Positions 13,601 to 23,500 of a stretch of 64,000 bases of DNA are shown in pieces. Each line of letters begins with the position of its first letter. The first letter of the stretch is position 1. This DNA comes from Mytilisepta virgata (Eukaryota > Mollusca > Bivalvia > Mytilida > Mytilidae): positions 86,015,539 to 86,079,538 of the forward strand of contig CM051519.1 in NCBI GenBank assembly GCA_028015205.1, written 5' to 3'. Both the position numbers and the translations under genes were made by a program. Under the pieces are notes generated by a model, which did no database searches, had not been told where the DNA came from, and saw only the letters and a list, made by a program, of their open reading frames with translations.

Positions 13601-16600
13601 ACACCCTAGGGACTTAAAATTGCCATAATCTTATTAATTTACAGTTCATTACCAAATTAACTTATAAATGTCTTTGTCATGGTCTTTTTGCATCTTTGAT
13701 AAACATAGTGCTTATGGAAAATTTTTAATTATCTAAAGATAATTGACATGCTTTGATTTCCTACTAATCTTGACTATAATCACCTGTTTATGTGATTTAG
13801 TCTAAAATATAAAAAAAAATCAATTGAATTAAATATGTATTGAAAGAATAAATCTTTAGAGACTAATTAAATCTATATTTAGAATCAATTTTTGAGTAAA
13901 ATGCTGGCTTCCATAAGGAACTTGAGAAATAACTTGTTTAAGTGATTTTCATCAAAAAGGGAGATAACTCTAATATTTTATATGTCTCTGAATGAAAAAA
14001 AAATACCTAGTCTGGTGATTTTCTAAAATCACCTATTTAAGCGGCACCCCTGACTGGTAATCACAGCAACACAGTCACTAAAGGAAAAAATATTCATATT
14101 CTGTTAACGTTCTAGATATATTTCTTTAAATGTTTCTAAACTAGTATCCAAATAGGAACATTGAAGGTGTCAAATAAACAGACAATTTATTCCATTTATT
14201 TTGTTCATTGAATTCCTCTGATTTACATTTTGTAAATGTTTTCATTTTGTTTCGTTTCCTTCTATTCGCTTCATTTAGTCGATTTCCATATTTTTATTTC
14301 TTTTCGTTTCTTGATTTCCAGGTACCTGTCAACTTTAAACTTGGAACTGAAGAAGTGTGACATATAGGTAATTTTCAAAGTATGCTGAACTTTAAATTCA
14401 CGATAGTCATACAAAATGTATGGTCATCAAAGATGTCTTTACAAAACAAACTACATGTACCTGGGTCCAAAACTTTTCCCACATTCTGTCTGTTATATCT
14501 GTCAATAAAGGTGCTGTTTTCCACATCCTAGCCACTTGGCAAGCTTGCCTTATTATATCCTAAAGAAAATTTTAGAAGAACTTGAACATTTTTTTCAAAT
14601 TTCAATTATACAATGTGGCACACATTGGATTCTGAGAATCTAATTGCTAAATTTGTGTGCATCACAGTTTTTTCACTCATGGTTTTTGTTTAAACAGCAG
14701 TTGTTTTAAAAACAATTCTTATACTCTTGTTGGGGCCTGACCAGGCTTAAAATATCTGTTTGCTGTTGGCCTACCCATACTTAGAAGGACTGGGTCAGAA
14801 GGTAGGCTTCTTTTTTTAAAGGTGTCTTGTATTGATATTATAAAACTATGCATATGTTACAAATTTATGGTTTTGATTAAAGTCGCTGTTATTAGTGTCT
14901 CTATTTACAATGTAAATTCAAAGAGATTCTTCCATTTTGATAGCTAACATTTGCATTTTTGGAAAAAAGTACAAATCCGGAAAATACTGCTTATGCCTTA
15001 TGCATAGTTGAATTTTTTTTGTCACAGGGGCTGTAAAAAATTTTCAGTAGGCACCACCAGTAGACCAACAGCAAGCAAACCTAACCACAGGCTGTCATAC
15101 AGTGTTCTAGCTAGGCGATTTTCGCAGGGCGCTGCACCAGCCATATTTTATAACTGCCCTCTGCCGTTTTTATTACTTCTGAGGATGCCACTGCCCTTTT
15201 ACAAGCTTCCCTTCCGTTTTATTCAACTCTGCAAAATCACAATCTTGACAACCGTTTTCACAGGTGTTTTAAAGAGGTCAAAATGCGGACAGAACCAATC
15301 TGTGTAATTGAAGTGCTGCATTGATATCGTAGATGATTAGATAATTATAAGGCCTAAATAAAATTGCGTTTTCGGTAACATCATTTAGAAAAATAGGGTT
15401 GGTAGGTCGGAAAATCTTTTGTTTGTGACAACTTAAACGAAATCTGGAAAATGGTTGTGATTCCGAAATTAGTTTCAAAAACTGGAAATTGCGCCATTTG
15501 CAATGTTTTGAAAGAACTTGTGTATATTTCTTGGATTTTAACCTATTTTGGAACGTTTTATGACAAAAATAAAATGTTTCAGAGCTTATTTCAAGGGCTT
15601 TCTGTGCCAATTGAAGCATTAAACAAAATAGTTGGGTCAATTAACGGAAACCTGTATGAAAATTAGGGTCGTTCGATATCAATCTTTTTTCTTTTTGAAA
15701 ATCTAATAAATAAATTAGTGTCGGGGGGTAAAAAGTAGGGTCGGTCGGGTTACCGGAAACACAAAATTTATTTTTAGGCCTAATCCAATAAGAAAACAAT
15801 CCCAACTATCTCTGCTACCTGCGTCAAATTAAAATAGAAATTCCTGCTAGAGTTGAATAAGTTACATGTATAAAACACATTAAAATCATTCTTCAACTGT
15901 TTCAGCCTTTGAGGAAAAACTAATATAAATATATTTTAATGTGAATGTATAAATAAAAAGAATAATAGAAAAAAATCTAAATGAAAAAAAGTAAAAATTA
16001 ACTTCCTTTTTTGGCCTCACGGCTCACGATAAAGTTAACTTCTAAATTACACATGTACACGCCCAAATATAATTCAAAGAATTACAGGCTTGTAAAAGAA
16101 AGTATCACAAGACCTGTACTAATATTGATGAACCTGCTGTAATGGCACTGCATTGAACTTACAGAGAAATATCTTTGTGCAGGTGTAGCTTTCGGTGAGC
16201 CCTCATTTTTAACATGAGTTCTAATGGCCAACATTGATGCTGTACTGTATCTGCAAACAACTAAAAAAAAAAGAAAACAAAAAAATGTCAGACTGACACC
16301 TACATTTGTACAATATCAAGTAAAAAACACCCGATCACGCATCACGAAACCCCCCCCCCCAATGTACATGTAATTCAGTTCTGCTATACTGTAAAGTCTG
16401 CCACGATCATAATGTGAATGAAAAAAATTGCAATTGACGATTACCACAATTTTGGTAGTTATACTGTTTTGAATTTTGACAACAAAAGTTAGAATCTGTA
16501 TGCATTGAAGCTTACATGACATGTTTATTTCTTCTGACTTCCCATTCGAGAAGAAGTGAAAGTAGATTTCCTGACGGTATTTTTTGTTGGTGTGGAAAAA

Positions 16601-17616
16601 AGTGTTAGGGTTTGGGTATAAATTCCAAGCAGGCGTTCAAAATTATGCAGGTCTGAGGTTAGGGACCTATAATTTTTCAACATGGGCCTTTCATTTTCAA
16701 AATTCATAAGTCTTGGGCCTTCCATTCCTGGTGCTCATTTTAAACAGATAACCTTTTACTTTTTAAGGGTGGACCTTTGATTCTGATTCATCAAAGTCCT
16801 TAGCTTGAAATACAATGTACCTGCAGGGTTCAACACTAACAGTACACTAGTCCTTAGCTGCGGAATCGTAGCTCTTTAGGTCCTTTTTTTTTTCTTTTTT
16901 TTTTTGGTCCGCAACTATCAAAAAATCAGCACAAGGACCATATGAGCTACGGTTCCGCAGCTAACTAGTCCTGTGCCTACCTATTTTCGGGGAGAACTGC
17001 AAACTATTTCACAAAGCTAGTCCTTCGGACTACTAGAACTGGACGAAGTCAGTAAGATTCCACCTTAATAATTTCAAAAGGACCATATGCATTCTCATAG
17101 GATTACATGTAGCAGAGTCAGAGACATAAAATACATGTCTCTGCACTGGGTTGTACCTTAGAAATTTTCATGTAGTAGCCAAGGACTATATTTTCAATAG
17201 AAAACTGTTATATGCTTATGCCGTAATAAACAAAATTTCAGTGGCCTACATGTAGGTCAAATTTTAGGGGCCGTGGGCTACTTGGCCCAGCTAATTTAGT
17301 AATATGACTACAGCATACCTGGATTTGCATTTGATGTCTTCGAGTCATGATCAGCACTCAAACTGGCCAAATTCTCGGAATCTAGATCTGCAGGTACATC
17401 ATTACTAATTACACTCGTGGTGTTACCGACTGCCGTTGTCATACTTGTGTTTTCCTCACCACATCCAACGCAAAACTTATAATTATGCAATTCTGTATCG
17501 CAGGTCAAACACCGTACTAACGTACTTCTAGATCTGCCACAACCTCCACAAAATTTGTGGTTGGGATTAATATTGTGGCCACACGAACTGCATTTTGCAG
17601 TTGAACTTGAAGCCAT
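10632..17616 (-). CDS. tentative multi-exon gene with N-terminal double zinc ribbon
   Basis: I do not recognise this as a named family. Exon 1 (17319-17616) begins MASSSTAKCSSCGH and has two CxxC...CxxC ribbons (CSSCG-x9-CGGCG and CLTCD-x8-CVGCG), followed by a Ser/Asn-rich tail. It ends at CCAG|GTATGC. Candidate exons follow at 16163-16260 (acceptor TTTTAG, donor GTAAGT, reading ...SMLAIRTHVKNEG...), at 14461-14559 (acceptor CTTTAG, donor GTACAT, 33 codons with two Trp-rich patches) and at 10632-10742 (acceptor TTTCAG, donor GTATTT, 37 codons, basic and helix-like). The phases agree: exon 1 leaves one base, exon 2 supplies two, and the later joins are phase 0. No terminal exon was found, and exons may be missing between 10.7 and 14.4 kb. 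The 10.6-kb piece alone also resembles the Cys-rich tail of some LINE proteins. Zinc ribbons suggest nucleic-acid or protein binding. The gene could be cellular or transposon-derived. Confidence 0.45.
11381..11720. repeat. dispersed repeat, copy 1 of 2
   Basis: This segment (pattern 'ggcttaaaaatatc...tgctgttggccta...ggtgtctcgtattgatattataaa') matches 14741-15080 in the same orientation with many substitutions. Both copies lie in introns of the tentative zinc-ribbon gene. It is an old interspersed repeat of unknown class. Confidence 0.75.
11797..12139. mobile_element. small inserted element with 13-bp flanking duplication
   Basis: The 13-mer CACACAATTTTAT occurs at 11784-11796 and again at 12127-12139, as a target-site duplication would. 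Between them lie near-perfect inverted arms of about 40 bp, starting AAAAACAAATGG near 11837 and ending CCATTTGTTTTT at 12126. The core contains 'ccctgaagaaggccgttaggccg'-like sequence. About 40 bp on the left lies outside the inverted arms, which argues against a simple cut-and-paste MITE. A foldback or retroposed element fits better. No coding capacity. Confidence 0.65.
13089..13216. repeat. 128-bp foldback element
   Basis: GAATAAAGGACATTTTGTTTTT at the left end is matched by its reverse complement at the right end (AAAACAAAATGTCCTTTATTC), about 22 bp each. The centre is about 85 bp. It resembles a very short MITE. No target duplication was identified. Confidence 0.7.
13330..14056. mobile_element. 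727-bp MITE with TIRs and GTAAT target duplication
   Basis: The left end reads CAGTCAGGGGCACCACTTAT... and the right end is its imperfect reverse complement (...CGGCACCCCTGACTG), giving about 32 bp of terminal inverted repeat. GTAAT directly precedes the left end (13325-13329) and directly follows the right end (14057-14061), consistent with a 5-bp target-site duplication. The interior repeats the motif 'aatcacctgtttatgtgattt' in both orientations and has no coding frame. CAGGGG near the tip resembles hAT termini, but hAT elements duplicate 8 bp, so the superfamily is left open. Confidence 0.85.
14741..15080. repeat. dispersed repeat, copy 2 of 2
   Basis: Divergent direct copy of 11381-11720, sharing 'ggcttaaaatatc...tgctgttggccta...ggtgtcttgtattgatattataaa'. 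Confidence 0.75.
15349..15783. mobile_element. MITE-like element with AGGCCTAAA inverted termini
   Basis: The left end (AAGGCCTAAATAAAATTGCG...TTCGGTAAC) is matched as an imperfect inverted repeat by the right end (GTTACCGGAAACACAAAAT...TTTAGGCCT), about 30 bp per arm. The interior gives open stretches on both strands (the minus frame covers 15278-15640) with no domain content. From memory, similar sequence is abundant in mussel DNA. Confidence 0.75.
15784..16162. other. intron sequence, nothing recognised
   Basis: AT-rich sequence between candidate exons of the zinc-ribbon gene. No domain, repeat arm or RNA fold was noticed. Confidence 0.4.
16846..16969. repeat. 124-bp foldback element
   Basis: ACTAGTCCTTAGCTGCGGAA...GTAGCTC at the left is matched by GAGCTAC-GGTTCCGCAGCTAACTAGT at the right, with a two-base indel in the arms. 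The centre contains long T runs. It lies in the first intron of the tentative zinc-ribbon gene. Confidence 0.75.
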
Positions 17617-18162
17617 GATTTTCAAAATTGCAAATTGCGCCTTTTTTAAAACTGTTCCCAGCACATCTCAGGTACCAGTCAATGCTGTGGTTAAAAAGGG
17701 TTCAATAATTACTGATACCTAGTACATTAGTTTATTGTCTTTTCTCCTTAAAAATACGAAGTTTTACGTTATATAGTCACTTGAATAATATTTAAAGAGT
17801 TTATGATATATACTGGCCTTATATACATATTCACAATAATTTCGATTTTGTAGTAAGGTCAGGGTTGGATTACAGGTTTTAAGCCGATGCTTTATGTATT
17901 TATGGTCAATTAAACGCTTTCAATAATATGTTTTCGAAATGGTCATTTTAGAAATATTATGATCATGATCACAAAATAGCACGACACAATTGACGAGATG
18001 TTAAGTAAACATGCAAAAAAGGCTACATTCTATTGTCCATGTCAAATGACTAATTGCAAAGGGAAGCATCAACAAATCCTAAAAAGGACGATTGCAGATC
18101 ATTTTTTAAAATGCAACCAGATCATGGTACATTTTATATACTGTAGACTAGAGTAGAGACAA
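17617..18162. other. intergenic, possible promoter side of the zinc-ribbon gene
   Basis: This is the 5' flank of the ATG at 17616 on the minus strand. No TATA box, CpG cluster or repeat stands out. Confidence 0.3.
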
Positions 18163-19395
18163 ATACCGAATCCGGGTGGTTTCGCCTAACTCGAATAATT
18201 CTGCGCCCTCTGGCGGCTGTTCACCTATCGAGTGCTTGAACGCACCCAGTGTTAAAAATCCTTCAACTGCTCTCTGAATTACGTGACCAATCATAGTGAT
18301 TCTTTCCTATGAGTATGAGCAATCGCACTTCCGTTCAAGCTATTGTTTACAAACCGCTGGTCTGAGTAAATGTCGCATTGAGATCAATCGAGACGAAATA
18401 CGCAATTTTAGATTGTTAAAGTTAAATACATGGTTACAATATACACATGTCGTATTAGATCGTTCCATTAAACATGTTTACAAACATTGATAAGCTCCAC
18501 TTCTTTTTCGTGCTAAATTTTAAGTAAAAAATACCCATGATGCAAAGCGCTAACAATTATTCCAATTGAAGGATTTCCCAGGTAAATGCATTCAGGCGTT
18601 AATGTAACGAACGAGTGAGTGTCATATAACGACTGGATTATTCGGGTTAGGTTTCGCCGTAATCCCGGTTCGCACCTGAGTTGTTTCGCCCTACTTCCGG
18701 TTCGCCCTGGGTTGTTTCGCCCTATTTCCGGTTCGCCCTGATTTTTGTAGATTTTTATATATCAATACAAAATAATGAATTTAAGGATTTATCGATCTCA
18801 AATGCTACAGTTGATTGATAATTTCCCAAAATAATTTTATTTTTTTATAGTCTTGGAATGCATGATAAACAAACAAACTGTGTGAATAGACCGTTCTTCA
18901 TAGAGTCAGCAAGCCCCCTTTTAATATTAATAATATGTCTGTCTATGTGTTAACAAATATGCTTTTTATTTCTATTCAATTTTATACATATATGGTTGGG
19001 CTTTAAGTTTATACACATTTCCAGTACATTATATCCAATCACAGGCCTTCTGACATTTTCTTCTACCTTCAATTTTGGGGTAATTTTTTCCCGGTGAAAT
19101 GTAAACTAATAATTGCGCAATTGTAAACGTATTCTTTATGCACAAAATTTTCGTATTTCTTTTTCAGTGAATTTATTCATCTGCAAACATGTTTATTTAA
19201 CGATTTCCTTTAATTGGCTTTATCAACATTTTCAAAGAGTACTGATTAGTTGCATTACAATACTTTTATTAAATAAAAACATTTATTATTTACCTAATAA
19301 TATAGGAGGGCGAAACCACTCACTGATAAGGGCGAAACCACTCAGGCGAAACAACCCAGGGCGAACACGTAACTAGGGTGAAACCACCCGATACC
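18163..19395. repeat. nested inverted repeats on a GTTTCGCCC motif
   Basis: 'GGGTGGTTTCGCC' near 18175 faces 'GGTGAAACCACCCG' near 19378. 'CCTAACTCGAATAAT' at about 18186 faces 'ATTATTCGGGTTAGG' at about 18637. Between 18650 and 18745 GTTTCGCC/GGTTCGCCC recurs six or more times on the plus strand, alternating with 'ACTTCCGG'. Between 19306 and 19380 the reverse complement GGGCGAAAC recurs four or more times. The centre is AT-rich with no convincing gene. It looks like a large foldback element or two inserted into each other. Confidence 0.7.
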
Positions 19396-19707
19396 CTAAA
19401 TACTGTTTTCCTAAATCTAACTTACACCATATGACTTACACTGGACACTGTTATAGTTGTGTCATTTGTTTTCGTACATTATATGTTTTCGTATGACCAT
19501 TTTATTCACTTATATCTGTCGCATGTGGAGTGTTGAATTGCAATGTCACTTCTGGCTTCTATTTTTAGCTTGTAAACACATTTTTCACGCTACAACTGTC
19601 AAACAAGTCTTAGACCAGTTTAAACTATAAGAATTATATGTAAATACACATGTATGAACTGGTGCTTTTTACCATTTTTTTATTAAAGTCAAATGCCCAA
19701 GAAATCA

Positions 19708-20170
19708 GGTGGCTACAGTGGCACATAGTTTAACATTGAACCCTATGGGAAATCACATATTTTTTGTTTTCTTGGAAACTACTGGGCCAATTATAATGAA
19801 ACATGAAAGGAGTGATGTATGGAAGGGCTTTTATTATACATCCTCATTTGGTGCCGATCAGACTTAAAACATGGCCGCCACAGCCAATTCTTGTTTCTGA
19901 TTGGCCGATTTTCAAAATTCTTCTCCTCTGAAATTACAAACCAAATGTTTTGAAAGTTTATAGTAATGGTCATTGGGAGGTCCTCTACAAAGAGTCCTCA
20001 TTTCGTTCCAATCGGATTGCAAACATGGCGGCTATGGTGGCACATTGATATATAGATTAACATTGGACCCTATGGGAAATAACATATTTTTTTTGTTTTC
20101 TTGGAAACTACTGTGCCAATTATAATGAAACTTGACAGGAATGATGTATGTAAGGTCATCTATTATAATA
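19708..20170 (+). repeat. dispersed repeat in tandem, period about 318 bp
   Basis: 'ttaacattgaaccctatgggaaat' near 19729 recurs with few changes near 20059, and the following 'cttggaaactactg-gccaattataatgaaac' recurs as well. The second copy is truncated. A related sentence-like block closes the window (63310-64000). Confidence 0.8.
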
Positions 20171-20543
20171 TTTCAAAAAGTGTAAAAAAAAAGGTCCAAA
20201 ATAGAAAATTGCTGAAAAGTAGGGTTGTAATATCTGTGTTAAGGTTCTGAAGTGCAGATAACATAAATGACTATTTAAAGGACCTTGGACCCCATTTTAG
20301 GGAAATAAGGGTCCAAAAAGGATTAAAAGGTCCAAAATTTAAAAAAAAATTAAAAAACAAAACAAAACAAAATACAACGAAAAGAACAAAAAAATGCATC
20401 TAGAATATAGAAAGGTTGTTTAACATATCTGATCTTAACCATCAGGACCATATGCATTGTTCACTGATTTGTATTTGCCAAAAAATTTTACTTATGACAA
20501 CTTATCATGATCACTCCACTACTCAAAGTAATTTTTTTTGTAG

Positions 20544-23500
20544 GAGTCTGATGAGTTCCTATTGAGTTTTATTCCACAAATAAATAAAGAAAAGTTGGAA
20601 TCAAGTTCAGATTCAGACGAAATAAACAGTGACAACTTCGGCAATATCTCTGATGAAAATGTTGCATGTACTTTGGAAGTCAATGATGCTACACCTGTCC
20701 CATGCACATACAATAAATACATAAACATGACAAACTCAGAGACTGAGAGCTCCAGTGAGGATGAATCTAGATTTGATTTTGATATTAGTCAAGGTAAACA
20801 TGATATAGAGACATGGGATCCTGAGTTTAGTGCCAAAATGTTCAACAATAAAATTGGTGAACAGAAGCTATTTTTAGGTAGTGACAAATCAGTTTTATGT
20901 GCTATTGGAGAACGATTTGCAACTTACACAAATACAAACATATCAAAAGGAACAATGACTAAGTTATTAGAAATAGAAAAAGAAACTTTACCACAGCCTA
21001 ATTTCTTACCAAAATCCTATTATGAAGCAAAGAAACTAATACAAGAATTTCTTCTTCCAGTTCGTAAATACGATGTGTGTATAAACCACTGTGCTGTATA
21101 TAGAAACATGTCAGAGGGCAAATTATACCGTGATTTAGAGGAATGTCCTGTTTGTAACACACCAAGGTATACAGCAACAGGTCGGCCTAAGCGTCAAATT
21201 AAATACATACCTATTGGCCCAAGACTTGAAAGGATATTTGGCAATGTTAGCCTAGCAGCAATGCTACAGACAGAAATTCCTGCTTATAATGGCAATATAG
21301 CACTTAGAGATATACAAGATTCTTCTGAATTTTTAAAACTGTTTAGGAAAGATGACTACTTTGAAGGAGATACAAATGGCATAGTTATCGGTTTGGAAGC
21401 AGACGGTGTCGCACCATATCATTCTTTTAATCAAACTTATTCGTTTACCGTGGTTACTGTTCCATTTTTCAATTTAATACGTAAAGTCAGAATGTTGTTT
21501 CGAAATATTTTCGTTATCATGATAATACCTGGTGATGAGAAATCTGAGGCATCTTCTCAAGATACATACTTTGAAATTCTTGTTGATGAATTATTATATT
21601 TAACACAATACAGTTATGTAAAAGATTACCAAGGTGCTCCTATCAAATTAAAAATCAAGCTGCTTCTTTACATCCTAGACTACCCAGGATTCTGTAAAAC
21701 ATTCCATCTCTCAGGCTCTGGAGCCTTTCACGGCTGTATCTGGTGTCACATTACTGGCATCCATTGCAAACACTTATATAAAACTGTCTATTTAAGAAAT
21801 AGAAGCTACTTGGCAGAAGGTCACCAGTTAAAAGTTATCACTGGATTTCCATTAGCAACAGAAGTTGCTGATAAACCAAAGATGAGAACAGAAGAGGAGT
21901 ATTCATCTTATGCAAAGGCATTTAAAAGAGCTAAGAACAAAGCACAAGCCACAAGCATTGCAAGTGCAACAGGATGCAAGGGTCCAAGTCCTTTAACTCG
22001 TTTGCCAGGTTATAATCGTCCATTGGAATCAAACCCCGATGGGATGCATACCATTCAACGGTGCATGTTAAACATTCATAACTTAATAACAGGCAAAGAA
22101 GATTCACAAAAGGTTAGATTACAAGAAAAAGAATTCAACAGATTTCAAGAAATTTGGCCTGTGGAATACTGGAATATAGAACAAGTTAGACCTAAGAACC
22201 CAAAGAAAAGGAAGTCTAATCAACCTGTATCAAATACTCAGTCAGCCTTAACACAAGAAGATGAAAAAGTTGTATCTTACACAAAACTGCCGCATCCACC
22301 TTATGTTATCAAAGATATTTCTTTGTGCAATGACAGATTTGGTAAACTAAGGTTTCCATTTGGAGCAGCCATTAAAAAATCACCAATATTTTCTACAACC
22401 ACAGCTTTAAAATCGCATGATTGGAAGGAGTTGGCATGTAGGGGAATTTTAAAATACTGTCTTAGAAACCAGTTAGGATTATCTCAAGAGCAGACCCTCT
22501 TTCAGTTTTATGACTGCCTGGCTAGATTGTTTGCAGAAGAACACCAAATTAATGATTTGGATAAGTTGGAAGAAGATCTTAACACTGTGTTAGCATTAAT
22601 AGAAAGAAACTTTCCAGTTTCAATACAGGTATTTGTCAGTATTACTGTGAATATGATTTTGAACACTCAACATGTGCAATCCTACACTCATGAAAAGAAA
22701 CAATGGACAATTAAATGCTGATGTTTACCGACCATTCCTTTGCATTTTTTAAACAGCAGTTATAAAAGTTTCAGAAAAATTATCACCAGTAGCACAGCTC
22801 GTCCTTCATACTCATTGTGATACTGGTGATAATTTCTGTCTCAGACTTTACATTTTTAATTTGCAGTTGTTCAAAACACACACAGACACACATATATATA
22901 TATATATCAGTCTTCACGATAGAAATTTTTTGCCCGTAGGCCTGGATCTTCTTTTTCAAAAGTTTTAAAATAGAATGCATTGACCTGTAATTTTTTTACA
23001 GGTTCAAAGGTATTTGTTCAAGACTGATATATATGTGTGTGTGTAGGTCAAAACTTACACAAGGAATAATACAGATAAAGTAAATGAAGAATGCTTCTCT
23101 GCAAATATGTATTCAAATAATTAGGTTTACATGGTATACGTAGCAACGTCCATCACACAAAATCCAACCTGTTTCAAGGGGTAATGTCATTGTTATATGC
23201 AATGTAGTTATGGCCGCTAACAGCGACATTACCCTGAAGATACATGGGGCATTGAAACCAGTTGAATTTTGTGTGAAGGACTTTGCTACATATACCATGT
23301 ATACCTAATTTTTTGAATATATATTTGCAGAGAAGCATTCTTCATTTAATTCACATGTGAAGCCCTTTTCTGGATTAACCTTCAGATATAGCTTTTATGT
23401 CGAGGTCAGATAAAGCATAAAATACACAGTGAATTGCAATGCAGTTTAGTTGCAATGTACAAGACATGACAGGATTAGAAATAATTTACATCTTGGATTA

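Noticed and set aside
15278..15666. Overlapping open frames on both strands
   Set aside because: They lie inside the AGGCCTAAA-ended MITE and have no domain.
22629..22721. Extension of the transposase frame to the stop after 22628
   Set aside because: The last 31 codons are intronic in the splice model; the joined reading into DUF4218 fits the family far better.
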